A stretch of 64,000 nucleotides of DNA from Agrobacterium tumefaciens (lineage in GTDB: Bacteria > Pseudomonadota > Alphaproteobacteria > Rhizobiales > Rhizobiaceae): positions 186,001 through 250,000 of the forward strand of contig CP048486.1 of assembly GCA_025560025.1 (NCBI GenBank), written 5' to 3'. This document shows positions 49,159 through 59,496 of the stretch, piece by piece; position 1 is the stretch's first letter, and every line of letters begins with the position of its first letter. The notes under the pieces are model-generated. The model searched no databases. It saw only the letters and a program-made list of their open reading frames with translations, and had not been told where the DNA came from. A program made the position numbers and the translations under genes.

Positions 49159-49920
49159 ATGCCGCAATCCGCCACTGCCGAGGTTCCGCTTATCGCCCTT
49201 CAAGGGGTTGGAAAGTGGTATGGAGCCTTCCACGCGCTAAAGAATATCGACATGACGGTTCGCAAGGGTGAAAAAATCGTCCTTTGCGGCCCGTCCGGTT
49301 CGGGAAAATCCACCCTGATCCGCTGCATCAACCATCTGGAGGAAATCCAGGAGGGCAAGATCACGGTCGAAGGGACCACGCTTTCGGATTCGAGCCGCGC
49401 CATCGATGCGGTTCGCCGCGAGGTGGGCATGGTGTTCCAGAGCTTTAATCTCTTCCCGCACAAGACCATCATGGAAAACTGCACGCTGGCGCCCATGCGG
49501 GTGAAGGGGCTTTCGAAAGCCGATGCGGAGGCGACGGCGCGCAAATATCTCGAGCGCGTGCGCATTCTTAATCAGGCCGACAAATATCCGGCCCAGCTTT
49601 CCGGCGGACAGCAGCAGCGCGCGGCGATTGCCCGGGCGCTCTGCATGGAGCCAAAAGCCATGCTGTTCGATGAACCGACTTCGGCGCTCGATCCGGAAAT
49701 GGTGAAGGAAGTGCTCGACACCATGATCGGGCTTGCCCGTGACGGCATGACGATGATCTGCGTGACCCATGAAATGGGTTTTGCCCGGCAGGTGGCCGAC
49801 CGCGTGGTCTTCATGTCGGAAGGCGAGATCATCGAGGAAGGCCCGCCGGAAGAATTCTTCAGCGATCCCAAGCACCAGCGCACCCGTACCTTCCTCGGCG
49901 AAATTCTCGCCCACCATTGA
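49159..49920 (+). CDS. Polar-amino-acid-type ABC ATPase (GlnQ/HisP family)
   Basis: ATPase of 253 aa. Walker [14 protein letters not shown]-loop [12 protein letters not shown], signature [15 protein letters not shown], Walker [17 protein letters not shown]-loop [18 protein letters not shown] precedes the ATG. Completes the importer; a palindromic repeat separates it from the aroE-like gene. Confidence 0.93.
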   Translation: MPQSATAEVPLIALQGVGKWYGAFHALKNIDMTVRKGEKIVLCGPSGSGKSTLIRCINHLEEIQEGKITVEGTTLSDSSRAIDAVRREVGMVFQSFNLFPHKTIMENCTLAPMRVKGLSKADAEATARKYLERVRILNQADKYPAQLSGGQQQRAAIARALCMEPKAMLFDEPTSALDPEMVKEVLDTMIGLARDGMTMICVTHEMGFARQVADRVVFMSEGEIIEEGPPEEFFSDPKHQRTRTFLGEILAHH

Positions 49921-49969
49921 GGCTCGCCTGTCTGCCCTCGGACATGTGGCGACCTCTCGACATACACGA

Positions 49970-50053
49970 CGTCATCCTCGGGCTCGACCCCGAGGATCCA
50001 TGAGTTTCAGCGGATGATCAATCCTCGGGTTTAACCCGAGGACGAGGATGACG
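49970..50053. repeat. Palindromic intergenic element with CATCCTCGGG motifs
   Basis: 84 bp bounded by CGTCATCCTCG and CGAGGATGACG, with two inner stems (CTCGGGCTCGACCCCGAG and CCTCGGGTTTAACCCGAGG). It differs from the three 117-bp elements but has the same design. A related single hairpin is at 54612-54642. Between two co-directional genes. Confidence 0.7.
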
Positions 50054-50130
50054 AAGGAGGGGTTTCAATACCCCGCCAGCAACCCGAAGGCAGGCGGAGC
50101 CCGCCCCGAACCGACGAACGACACCGGATC

Positions 50131-51000
50131 ATGACAGAGAAAACCGCCTTCAAGGTCGGCCTCATTGGCGCCGATATCCAGCTTTCGAAATCGCCCGCGC
50201 TGCATATGCGCGAAGGGGCTGCCCATGGCCTCGATTATTCCTATGAGCTGGTGGATGTCACTGCCCGCAAGCTCCCGGCCAGCGCCCTTCCCGTCCTGCT
50301 CGACGAGCTGGAAGCGCGCGGTTTTGCCGGCACCAATATCACCCACCCATTCAAGCAGGCGGTCATTCCGCACCTGCATGAATTGTCGGAAGATGCCCGT
50401 ATGCTGGGCGCGGTCAACACCGTCGTCTTCAAGGACGGTCGCCGCATCGGCCACAATACCGACTGGTACGGTTTTTACGAAAGCTTCGTGCGTGGCTTGC
50501 CGGATGCGAAGCGGGATCGCGCGCTGCTCGTCGGCGCGGGTGGGGCGGGTGTCGCGGTGGCGCATGCCGCGCTGAAGCTCGATATCGCTCGGCTAGACAT
50601 TTTCGACCGCGAGTTCGAAAGGGCGGAGCGACTGGCTCTCGAGCTCAATGCCCGCTTTGGCGCAGGCCGCGCCTTTGCCGTTGAGGACCCGTCCGCCTCC
50701 CTGCCCTTCGCCAACGGTCTCATCCACGCCACCCCGATGGGCATGCCCGCCCATCCCGGCATGCCGGTTTCAGCCGATCTCATCGAACAGCGGCACTGGG
50801 TGGCCGATATCGTCTATATGCCGCTCGTCACCGAACTTCTGGCGACGGCGGCGAAAAAAGGCTGTCGCACCCTGCCCGGCGGCGGCATGACCGTTTTTCA
50901 GGCCGTCGGCGCATTCCGCCTCTTCTGCGGTCGCGAGCCGGATGCGCAGCGCATGACGGCGCATTTCACCGAACTTTGCATGGCGGAGGGTGTGGCATGA
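50131..51000 (+). CDS. Shikimate/quinate dehydrogenase (AroE-like)
   Basis: NAD(P)-dependent dehydrogenase of 289 aa. [19 protein letters not shown] (substrate loop SxSP), [16 protein letters not shown] (catalytic Lys), [23 protein letters not shown] and [14 protein letters not shown] (nucleotide loop) are in AroE order. It lies beside a type II dehydroquinase and a 3-dehydroshikimate dehydratase, and close to pcaHG, so it is probably the catabolic quinate/shikimate dehydrogenase rather than the biosynthetic AroE. The stop overlaps the next start (ATGA). Confidence 0.88.
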   Translation: MTEKTAFKVGLIGADIQLSKSPALHMREGAAHGLDYSYELVDVTARKLPASALPVLLDELEARGFAGTNITHPFKQAVIPHLHELSEDARMLGAVNTVVFKDGRRIGHNTDWYGFYESFVRGLPDAKRDRALLVGAGGAGVAVAHAALKLDIARLDIFDREFERAERLALELNARFGAGRAFAVEDPSASLPFANGLIHATPMGMPAHPGMPVSADLIEQRHWVADIVYMPLVTELLATAAKKGCRTLPGGGMTVFQAVGAFRLFCGREPDAQRMTAHFTELCMAEGVA

Positions 51001-51440
51001 GCCTTTTCACCATCCTCAATGGCCCGAACCTCAACCTGCTCGGCCAGCGCCAGCCGGAAATCTATGGCTATGAGACCCTGGCCGATATCGAAGCCATTTG
51101 CCGTGGGATAACCGAAGCCGCCGGCCACGAACTGTTCTTTGCCCAGAGCAACCGCGAATATGAGTTGATCGACTGGATTCACGAAGCGCGGGGCAAATCA
51201 TCAGGCATAGCCATCAATCCCGGCGCCTTTACCCACACATCAGTGGCCATCCTCGATGCGCTGAACGCCTTCGAAGCGCCCGTCATCGAGGTTCACATTT
51301 CCAACATCCACAAACGCGAGGTTTTCCGCCACCATTCCTATGTCTCGACCCGCGCCGAAGGCGTAATCGCCGGCCTCGGCATCGAAGGTTATGAGGTGGC
51401 TTTACGCCACCTGATCAACCGTCTTTCCCGATCGTCGTGA
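50997..51440 (+). CDS. aroQ: Type II 3-dehydroquinate dehydratase
   Basis: Enzyme of 147 aa. [19 protein letters not shown] (with catalytic Tyr), [17 protein letters not shown] and [18 protein letters not shown] are diagnostic. It dehydrates 3-dehydroquinate to 3-dehydroshikimate. Coupled by ATGA to the dehydrogenase; in this context it serves quinate catabolism (QuiB/QutE role). Its 3' end overlaps the convergent TetR gene by 26 bp. Confidence 0.93.
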   Translation: MSLFTILNGPNLNLLGQRQPEIYGYETLADIEAICRGITEAAGHELFFAQSNREYELIDWIHEARGKSSGIAINPGAFTHTSVAILDALNAFEAPVIEVHISNIHKREVFRHHSYVSTRAEGVIAGLGIEGYEVALRHLINRLSRSS

Positions 51441-52107
51441 TATGGCCGGGCGTCAGCACATAACGCAGCACCATGTCGCTGACATGCCGCGACAGTGTGT
51501 CCTGCCCCTCATCGGTGAACAGATTATCACCGAAGATGAACGAGAAGGTCGCGACATTCGAGACGTTGAAAAAAGACAGCGCGCTGATCTGCCAGTGCAG
51601 TTCCAGCGCATCGATGCCGTTACGGAAGATGCCACGCTTCTGCCCGCGCAGCAGCACGCTTTCCAGCGCGTCGATGGCCGGCCTGTTGAGCTGGCGGATC
51701 GTCTCCGACGATTGCATATGCCGGCCGTGATGGATGTTTTCGATCATCACCATGCGAATGAAGGCCGGGTTGCGACGGTGGTGGTCAAAGGTGAACCGAC
51801 AGAGCTTGTCGAGCGCCGCAGCCGGCTCAAGGTCGTCGAGCTCCAGATTGCTCTCGCCGCCGCGCACCTTGGCATAGGCTTCCTCAAGCACGCGCTGGTA
51901 AAGGCTCTCCTTATCGCTGAAATAATAATAGATCATGCGCTTGGACGTGCGCGTGCGGGCGGCGATTTCATCGATGCGGGCGCCGGAAAGGCCGTTCTGC
52001 GAAAACTCTTCCATGGCCACCGAAAGAATGTCGCGGCGAACCCCCTCCGGATCGCGCTTCGCCTGCCGGCTGTCTCGGGTTCCGTTCGAAGTCGCGCTTT
52101 TGGTCAT
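51415..52107 (-). CDS. TetR-family regulator of the quinate/shikimate cluster
   Basis: Repressor of 230 aa (from the ATG at 52107). N-terminal HTH: REGV-like start then [55 protein letters not shown]. The C-terminal domain is of the kind found in TetR regulators of aromatic degradation genes. It is divergent from the dehydratase gene, with an inverted repeat in the 86-bp gap. Effector is probably quinate, shikimate or dehydroshikimate (inferred). Confidence 0.88.
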   Translation of the reverse strand: MTKSATSNGTRDSRQAKRDPEGVRRDILSVAMEEFSQNGLSGARIDEIAARTRTSKRMIYYYFSDKESLYQRVLEEAYAKVRGGESNLELDDLEPAAALDKLCRFTFDHHRRNPAFIRMVMIENIHHGRHMQSSETIRQLNRPAIDALESVLLRGQKRGIFRNGIDALELHWQISALSFFNVSNVATFSFIFGDNLFTDEGQDTLSRHVSDMVLRYVLTPGHITTIGKDG

Positions 52108-52149
52108 GATCCATTCCATCGGTGGGGCGGCTGGCCTGTCGCCACGCCC

Positions 52150-52166
52150 TGATTATTAACCAATCA
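52150..52166. promoter_or_regulatory. Inverted repeat in TetR / dehydratase promoter
   Basis: TGATT-ATTAACC-AATCA, 5-bp arms with 7-bp spacer, in the divergent gap. It overlaps AACCAATCAGTACA (52158-52171), the sequence similar to one in the ABC-operon promoter. Candidate TetR operator. Confidence 0.4.
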
Positions 52167-52193
52167 GTACATAAGGCTGAAAAGGAAGGCAAT

Positions 52194-54131
52194 ATGGCGA
52201 GCTATGACACAGGCAGACACAGCATGCCAATGCGCACATCCATTGCAACCGTATCGATCAGCGGCGAATTTCCCGAAAAACTGGCCGCCATCGCCAAGGC
52301 CGGTTTTACCGGCGTGGAAATTTTCGAAAACGATTTCCTGACCTATGACGCCTCCCCGCGCGAGGTAAAGGCTTTGGTGGCCGATCACGGGCTGGACATT
52401 ACCCTGTTCCAGCCATTCCGCGATTTTGAAGGCATGCCGGAACCGCACCGGGCCCGCACCTTCGAGAGAGCACAGCGCAAGTTCGATATCATGGGCGAAC
52501 TCGGCACCGATCTGATGCTGATCTGCTCCAATGTCTCGCCGGTCTCGCTCGGCGGCATCGACCGCGCCGCCGCCGATTTCCATCAGCTCGGTGAACTGGC
52601 CGCAAAACATGGTGTGCGCGTCGGTTACGAGGCGCTGGCCTGGGGCCGCCATATCAGCGATCACCGCGATGCCTGGGAGGTGGTGCGCCGCGCCGACCAC
52701 GCCAATGTCGGCATCATTCTCGACAGTTTCCACACGCTGTCTCGCAAGATCGACCCCAATTCGATCCGCTCCATTCCCGGCGACAAGATCTTCATCGTGC
52801 AGCTGGCCGATGCGCCGCTGATCGACATGGACCTGCTTTACTGGAGCCGCCATTTCCGCAACATGCCGGGCGAAGGCGATCTGCCTGTCGTGGATTTCAT
52901 GCGCGCCGTGGCTGCAACCGGTTATAACGGCCCGCTGTCGCTCGAAATCTTCAACGACCAGTTCCGCGGCGGCTCGGCCCGCCTGCTTGCCGAAGATGGC
53001 CACCGTTCGCTGGTCAACCTCATGGATCAGGTACGCCGCCTCGAGCCGGATATCCGCATCGATGTGCCCGCCATGCCCGAACGGGTCGAGACGCAAGGCG
53101 TGGAATTCGTCGAATTCACCACTGCACCCGAAGAAAAGGCAAATCTGGAAGCGCTGCTCGCCACGCTCGGCTTTGAAAAAACCGCAAGGCATCGCAACCG
53201 TGACGTTGATCTCCATACGCAGGGCGATATCCGTATCGTCATCAATACCGGTGGCACCGGCGACAGTTTCGCCGGCGCGTCCTATTCCATCCACGGCACC
53301 AATGCCTATGCTTTCGGACTCAAGGTCGCGGACGCGCAGGCTGCCCTTGCCCGTGCGGAAGCGCTCGGTGCACCAACCTTTGCCGAGCCGCGCCGATCGG
53401 GCGAGGTCGCCGTCCCCGCCATTCAGGGTGTGGGCAATGGCGTTATCTATTTCCTCGACGGCTCCCCGGCACTCGCTTCCATCTGGGACAATGAATTTGT
53501 GCCGGCAGAAGGTCAGACCGGGAAAGGCGACGCTCATCTCACCCGTATCGATCATCTTGCGCAAACAACGCATTACGATGAAATGCTGACCTGGCTTCTG
53601 TTTTACACGTCGCTGTTTTCCTCCCGCCGCACGCCGATGGTCGATGTGGTCGATCCCGGCGGGCTGGTGCGCAGCCAGGCGATTGAAAGCGTGCCTTCAC
53701 CGCATTTTCGCCTGACCATGAACGGCGCGGACAATCGCAAGACTTTCGCCGGCAAATTTTTGGCCGAAGGTTTTGGCACCAGCATCCAGCATATCGCCTT
53801 TGCTACAAGCGATATCTTCGCCACCGCAGGAGCGTTGCGGGCCCGGGGGTTTCAGGCACTGCCCATCTCACGCAATTATTACGACGACCTCGAGGCGCGC
53901 TTCGGGCTGGAGCCGGAATTTTCCGATGCGCTGCGGGCGGCAAGCATTCTCTACGACCGCGACGACAACGGCGAATATTTCCAGATATACAGCCGCACCT
54001 TTGGCGAAGGTTTCTTCTTCGAAATCATCGAGAGACGTGGGGCCTATGGCGGTTATGGCGCCATGAATGCGCCCTTCCGCATCGCCGCGCAAAGGCGCCT
54101 TGCGCCTCCGGTCGGCATGCCGCGGGAATAG
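52194..54131 (+). CDS. quiC1: 3-dehydroshikimate dehydratase, fusion with HPPD-like domain
   Basis: Two-domain protein of 645 aa. The N-terminal TIM barrel (about 10-290) has metal ligands E146 (GYEALAWG), D177 (ILDSFHT), Q203 (IVQLADAP) and E251 (LSLEIFND), as in bacterial dehydroshikimate dehydratases. The C-terminal part (about 310-630) is a vicinal-oxygen-chelate fold like 4-hydroxyphenylpyruvate dioxygenase, with RIDHLAQ, IQHIAFAT and FFFEIIER supplying His, His and Glu. The fusion is known for QuiC1-type enzymes, where the first domain makes protocatechuate. The start at 52194 has AAGGAAGG upstream. Product feeds pcaHG. Confidence 0.9.
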   Translation: MASYDTGRHSMPMRTSIATVSISGEFPEKLAAIAKAGFTGVEIFENDFLTYDASPREVKALVADHGLDITLFQPFRDFEGMPEPHRARTFERAQRKFDIMGELGTDLMLICSNVSPVSLGGIDRAAADFHQLGELAAKHGVRVGYEALAWGRHISDHRDAWEVVRRADHANVGIILDSFHTLSRKIDPNSIRSIPGDKIFIVQLADAPLIDMDLLYWSRHFRNMPGEGDLPVVDFMRAVAATGYNGPLSLEIFNDQFRGGSARLLAEDGHRSLVNLMDQVRRLEPDIRIDVPAMPERVETQGVEFVEFTTAPEEKANLEALLATLGFEKTARHRNRDVDLHTQGDIRIVINTGGTGDSFAGASYSIHGTNAYAFGLKVADAQAALARAEALGAPTFAEPRRSGEVAVPAIQGVGNGVIYFLDGSPALASIWDNEFVPAEGQTGKGDAHLTRIDHLAQTTHYDEMLTWLLFYTSLFSSRRTPMVDVVDPGGLVRSQAIESVPSPHFRLTMNGADNRKTFAGKFLAEGFGTSIQHIAFATSDIFATAGALRARGFQALPISRNYYDDLEARFGLEPEFSDALRAASILYDRDDNGEYFQIYSRTFGEGFFFEIIERRGAYGGYGAMNAPFRIAAQRRLAPPVGMPRE

Positions 54132-54210
54132 GCATGGACGCCTGCCCACCGGCATCGCCGATATTCAATCGAGCCGCAGCCGCAGGCATGCCTCCTCGGC
54201 CGGCCCTCAT

Positions 54211-54504
54211 TCACGCCAGTGTCGTTATCTCATAGTCCCGTGGAATGGCGGAGGTCGCAACGAACCACTGAGACGCGCGTGTCCGCTGCTGGTGAAAATC
54301 AAAGGCGTCCCGATCGATAAAAAGCTCTTCCACCCGCCAGATCAGCGGATCGTCGGTCTGAGATACCTCGAAGGAAAGACAGCCCGGCTCCGCTCTCGTC
54401 AGGCGGATATGCTCAGGCAGATGACGCACGACCAGTTCGACATCCTCCATTGATGCACAACGCAGGAAGCCGGATAGCCTGACCGCACCTGTCCTATTCG
54501 TCAT
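54211..54504 (-). CDS. Antibiotic biosynthesis monooxygenase (ABM) domain protein
   Basis: Small soluble protein of 97 aa. VRHLPEHIRLTRAEPGCLSFEVSQTDDPLIWRVEELFIDRDAFDFHQQRTRASQW is the dimeric alpha-beta barrel ABM pattern seen in YgiN-type quinol monooxygenases. The ATG at 54504 gives the family length. It is convergent with the dehydratase gene. A role in quinol or small-aromatic oxidation is possible; without neighbours the substrate is unknown. Confidence 0.75.
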   Translation of the reverse strand: MTNRTGAVRLSGFLRCASMEDVELVVRHLPEHIRLTRAEPGCLSFEVSQTDDPLIWRVEELFIDRDAFDFHQQRTRASQWFVATSAIPRDYEITTLA

Positions 54505-54611
54505 ATTCGGTATCCTTTTTGGGTATTCTTTATTCACCCTGTAACACGGGGAGCGATACAATCGCCTCCCATTTCGACATCGCGGCAAAATTTGCCCGCT
54601 TATCCTTCCTC

Positions 54612-54642
54612 CGCCATCCTCGGGTCAAGCCCGAGGATGGCG
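54612..54642. repeat. Single palindrome related to the 49970 element
   Basis: A 31-bp near-perfect hairpin whose arms CGCCATCCTCGGG / CCCGAGGATGGCG share CATCCTCGGG with the element at 49970-50053. Could be a reduced repeat copy or a terminator-like structure for neighbouring genes. Confidence 0.55.
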
Positions 54643-54741
54643 TCGAATATATCGGAGCCGTTATCGATCTCCGGCACCCACGCCCAAAATAAATGCAGCT
54701 GCGTATTTGTAGAGCATTACACAAAAATTGTTCAACACTAT

Positions 54742-54755
54742 GGACATGATTGTCC
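54742..54755. promoter_or_regulatory. Candidate operator before dipeptide ABC operon
   Basis: GGACA-TGAT-TGTCC, a perfect 5+4+5 palindrome in the AT-rich promoter zone about 325 bp before the ATPase start. Regulator unknown. Confidence 0.3.
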
Positions 54756-54801
54756 GGTTTTGTTAGCTTTTTTGTAAAACAAGGGTGGGGAATACAGTTT
54801 C

Positions 54802-54939
54802 ATGCGCATCATCGATTCCGAAACCGATGCCAGGCATTTTGCCGGCACCGACGGGGTTGTTTTAAAGGCCTGCAGAGGATCGCGATATCTGCATCTGCCG
54901 GCAGCAACCGATGCGCATTGCGCGCTCAAGGCGGCGTAA
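54802..54939 (+). CDS. Doubtful small open frame, 45 codons
   Basis: Starts MRIIDSETDARHFAG and ends in CALKAA; it has only a weak GGGG 10 bp before the ATG, no recognised homology, and lies in the leader of the dipeptide ABC operon. It may be a leader peptide or chance. Listed so it can be tested. Confidence 0.15.
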   Translation: MRIIDSETDARHFAGTDGVVLKACRGSRYLHLPAATDAHCALKAA

Positions 54940-55078
54940 GACGTCATGCGCCTCTCTGCGACATTCCCGTTCTCTGGCGCAACGCCGCAGACCGCCCCCT
55001 TATCCCCCGCACTTCGCACTTCCCAATTTCAGATGGCAGCGCCGGAAATTCCGCGCATGCCAAGCCGGAGACGCTGAT

Positions 55079-56899
<1,821 letters not shown>

Positions 56900-56940
56900 A
56901 TAACAACCAGACCCACAACCATCTGAAGAGGAACAGGTAG

Positions 56941-58476
56941 ATGACAATGATCAAGAAGGGGATGACGACAACGTTCGTCGCACTTGCCATGGCCGCCACG
57001 GCCTTTACCGCCGCACCGGCTCTCGCCGCCGGCAAGATGACCATTTCCAGCCCGCAGGATCCGGGCAGCTGGGATCCGATCGACACCTTCCTCGTGCAAT
57101 GGGCTGCCGTCGCCACCAACATCTTCGATGGCCTGACCTATCGCGGCCCGGACCTGAAGGTTGTGCCCGGCCTTGCCGAATCCTGGGAAGAGCTGGATGA
57201 GGGCAAGCGTATCCGCTTCAAGCTGCGCCAGAACGTCAAGTTCCACAATGGCGAGCCCTTCAACGCCGCCGCCGTCAAGTTCACCTTCGAGCGCCTTCTC
57301 GGCGAACAGGGTGCCAAGGGCCCGCAGCGCTCCAACTATGTCGCCATCGAAAGCGTCGATGTCATCGACGATTACACGGTCGACATGAAGCTGAAGGCGC
57401 CGGATCCCGTGCTGCTGACCAAGCTTGCCGGTTATGGCGGCATGATCGTTCCGCCTGCCTACATCAAGGAAAAGGGCGAGGACAATTTCAACCTCAACCC
57501 CGTCGGCACCGGCGCGTTCAAATTCGTTTCCTACGCACCAAAGACCAACATCAAGCTGGAAGCCAACCCCGATTACTGGGGCGGTGCGCCAAAGCTTTCC
57601 GAGCTTGAATATCGCTTCATCGCCGAGCCCGCGACCGCCGTTGCCGAATTGCAGGCCGGCCGCGTCGATCTCGTCATTCCGCCCACCATCCCGATCGGCA
57701 TGATCCCGGTCATCGAAGGCGATTCCAAGCTTGAGATCGTCAGCGTGCCCGGCCCGACGGTCGATGCGCTGCGTTTCAACACCCGTGACGGCATCACCGC
57801 CGATCCGAAGGTGCGCAAGGCGATCATCATGGCCGTCGACCGCGGCACCATCGTCAAGTCGATCCTTGCCGGTCAGGCATCCGAAATCGCGAGCTTCCAG
57901 AGCGCGCTGTCCTTCGGTTACGATCCGGAACTGAAGCCCCTGCCTTACGATCCGGAAGGTGCGAAAAAGCTGCTCGCGGAAGCCGGCGTCAAGCCGGGTG
58001 CGACGCTGCAGATCGATATCCGCGGCAATGATGCGACGATGAACGAGGTGGCGCAGGTTATTTCCAGCTACCTCTCCATGGTCGGCATCACCGCCACTAT
58101 CAAGCCTTACGAAACCAACGTTCTGCTGAACGATATCATCCCGCAGGGCAAGACCGGCGCGATGTTCCAGCAGAAATGGGGCGGCTGGACCTTCGATTAC
58201 GACAATACGGCCTATTCCATGTATCACTCGGGTGAAAAGTGGAACCCTTACGACAAGGACGAAAAGCTGGACAAGCTGCTTGAATCCCAGCGTCCGCTGA
58301 CCGACCGTGCCGAGCGCGAAAAGATCCTCAAGGAAATCGGCAGCTATACCGCCGAACGCGCGCTGGAAATTCCGCTTTACAACAGCAATGCCATTTACGG
58401 CATCAACAAGCGGGTCAAGGGTTTCGTCGCACCGCCGGATAACCGCCTGAAGCTGACCGACGTGACCGTCGAATAA
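56941..58476 (+). CDS. Family 5 peptide-type substrate-binding protein (DppA/OppA-like)
   Basis: Periplasmic binding protein of 511 aa, signal peptide ending near PALAAG. MTISSPQDPGSWDPIDTFLVQWAAVATNIFDGLTY and PGLAESWEELDEGKRIRFKLRQNVKFHNGEPFNAAAVKFTFERLL are SBP_bac_5 hallmarks. GAGG precedes the ATG. Ligand is probably a peptide or peptide-like compound, given the downstream peptidase; glutathione or opine-type ligands are alternatives. Confidence 0.92.
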   Translation: MTMIKKGMTTTFVALAMAATAFTAAPALAAGKMTISSPQDPGSWDPIDTFLVQWAAVATNIFDGLTYRGPDLKVVPGLAESWEELDEGKRIRFKLRQNVKFHNGEPFNAAAVKFTFERLLGEQGAKGPQRSNYVAIESVDVIDDYTVDMKLKAPDPVLLTKLAGYGGMIVPPAYIKEKGEDNFNLNPVGTGAFKFVSYAPKTNIKLEANPDYWGGAPKLSELEYRFIAEPATAVAELQAGRVDLVIPPTIPIGMIPVIEGDSKLEIVSVPGPTVDALRFNTRDGITADPKVRKAIIMAVDRGTIVKSILAGQASEIASFQSALSFGYDPELKPLPYDPEGAKKLLAEAGVKPGATLQIDIRGNDATMNEVAQVISSYLSMVGITATIKPYETNVLLNDIIPQGKTGAMFQQKWGGWTFDYDNTAYSMYHSGEKWNPYDKDEKLDKLLESQRPLTDRAEREKILKEIGSYTAERALEIPLYNSNAIYGINKRVKGFVAPPDNRLKLTDVTVE

Positions 58477-58498
58477 GCGGGTTAATCCTGTGAACACG

Positions 58499-58529
58499 CC
58501 GCCTTGTCCGCCTCTCGCGGGCAAGGCGG
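58499..58529. terminator. Intercistronic hairpin after DppA-like gene
   Basis: Thirteen-bp GC stem with one G-U pair and a CTCTC loop, then a T-rich stretch (ATTTCTCTT), between the binding-protein stop and permease start. Likely partial terminator or 3' protector. Confidence 0.6.
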
Positions 58530-58566
58530 GATTTCTCTTCCCAGTTTTTTCTTCAAGGTAAAAAAC

Positions 58567-59490
58567 GTGGCCGGTTTCCTCATCAAGCGATTGTTGCAGG
58601 CGATTTTTGTCGTCATCGCCATCACTCTTCTCGTTTCCTTCGCCATTCGCCTCACCGGCGATCCGGCTGTCACCATGTTCCAGGGCGGCGGCAGCATGAC
58701 GGAAGACGATCTGGCGCGCATCCGCGCGGCGCTGGGCACTGACCGGCCGTTCTTCGTGCAATATTTCAGCTTCCTGAAGGGCCTCGTGACGCTCGATTTC
58801 GGCCGCAGCTTCACCGGTAGCACGCCGGTCTCGCGCCTCATCGCCGATGCCCTGCCCGCCACGCTGCTGCTCGCCTTCATCTCCATGGCGGTGTCGATTG
58901 CGCTCTCCATCCCGCTCGGCATCAAGGCGGCGACCTCGCGCGGCAAGACGGCCGATCAGGTGATCCGCATCTTTTCGCTCGTCGGCCTATCCTTCCCGAA
59001 TTTCTGGCTGGCCACGATGCTGGTGCTCTTATTCTCCATCACGCTCGGCTGGCTGCCGCCAAGCGGCATGGGTGGTTTCGCCAGCTACATCATGCCCGCT
59101 GTCACCATGGGCGTCATCCTCACCGCCACCAATGTCCGCCTCGTGCGCACCGCCATGCTCGATACGCTGCGCTCGCAATACATCATGGTGGCGCGCGCCA
59201 AGGGCCTCAGCGAAAACAAGGTTCTCTACAAACACGCGCTGCGCAACTGCGCCATTCCGCTCATCACCTATTTCGGCCTGCAATTCGGCGGGCTGCTCGG
59301 CGGCATCGTCGTCATCGAACGTGTCTTCAACTGGCCGGGCCTCGGCACGCTGGCTTTCGATGCGGTCGGCGCGCGCGATTATCCCGTGCTTCAGGCCGTC
59401 ATCACCGTGCTGTCGCTGATGATCGTCGGCATCAACCTTCTGGTCGATATCGCCTATGGGCTTGTCGATCCGCGCATTCGCACGGAGTAA
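58567..59490 (+). CDS. Dipeptide-type ABC transporter permease (DppB-like)
   Basis: Inner-membrane permease of 307 aa. The GTG at 58567 with AAGG 8 bp upstream gives the standard N-terminus VAGFLIKRLLQAIFVVIAITLLVSF; a longer TTG-started frame would begin inside the hairpin. Coupling region: DTLRSQYIMVARAKGLSENKVLYKHALRN. Confidence 0.9.
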   Translation: MAGFLIKRLLQAIFVVIAITLLVSFAIRLTGDPAVTMFQGGGSMTEDDLARIRAALGTDRPFFVQYFSFLKGLVTLDFGRSFTGSTPVSRLIADALPATLLLAFISMAVSIALSIPLGIKAATSRGKTADQVIRIFSLVGLSFPNFWLATMLVLLFSITLGWLPPSGMGGFASYIMPAVTMGVILTATNVRLVRTAMLDTLRSQYIMVARAKGLSENKVLYKHALRNCAIPLITYFGLQFGGLLGGIVVIERVFNWPGLGTLAFDAVGARDYPVLQAVITVLSLMIVGINLLVDIAYGLVDPRIRTE

Positions 59491-59496
59491 GTGACG

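Larger units (their letters stand above)
54505..55078. other. 574-bp intergenic region before dipeptide ABC operon
   Basis: Contains a hairpin related to the palindromic element at 49970 (54612-54642), an AT-rich promoter zone (54690-54790) with the palindrome GGACA-TGAT-TGTCC, a doubtful 45-codon open frame (54802-54939), and a leader to the ATPase gene. Nothing else recognised. Confidence 0.6.

Noticed and set aside
50131..51440. Biosynthetic aroE/aroQ for chorismate
   Set aside because: The genes are coupled to each other and placed beside dehydroshikimate dehydratase, TetR and pca genes, so catabolic use fits better; biosynthetic copies are expected elsewhere. Not strictly excluded.
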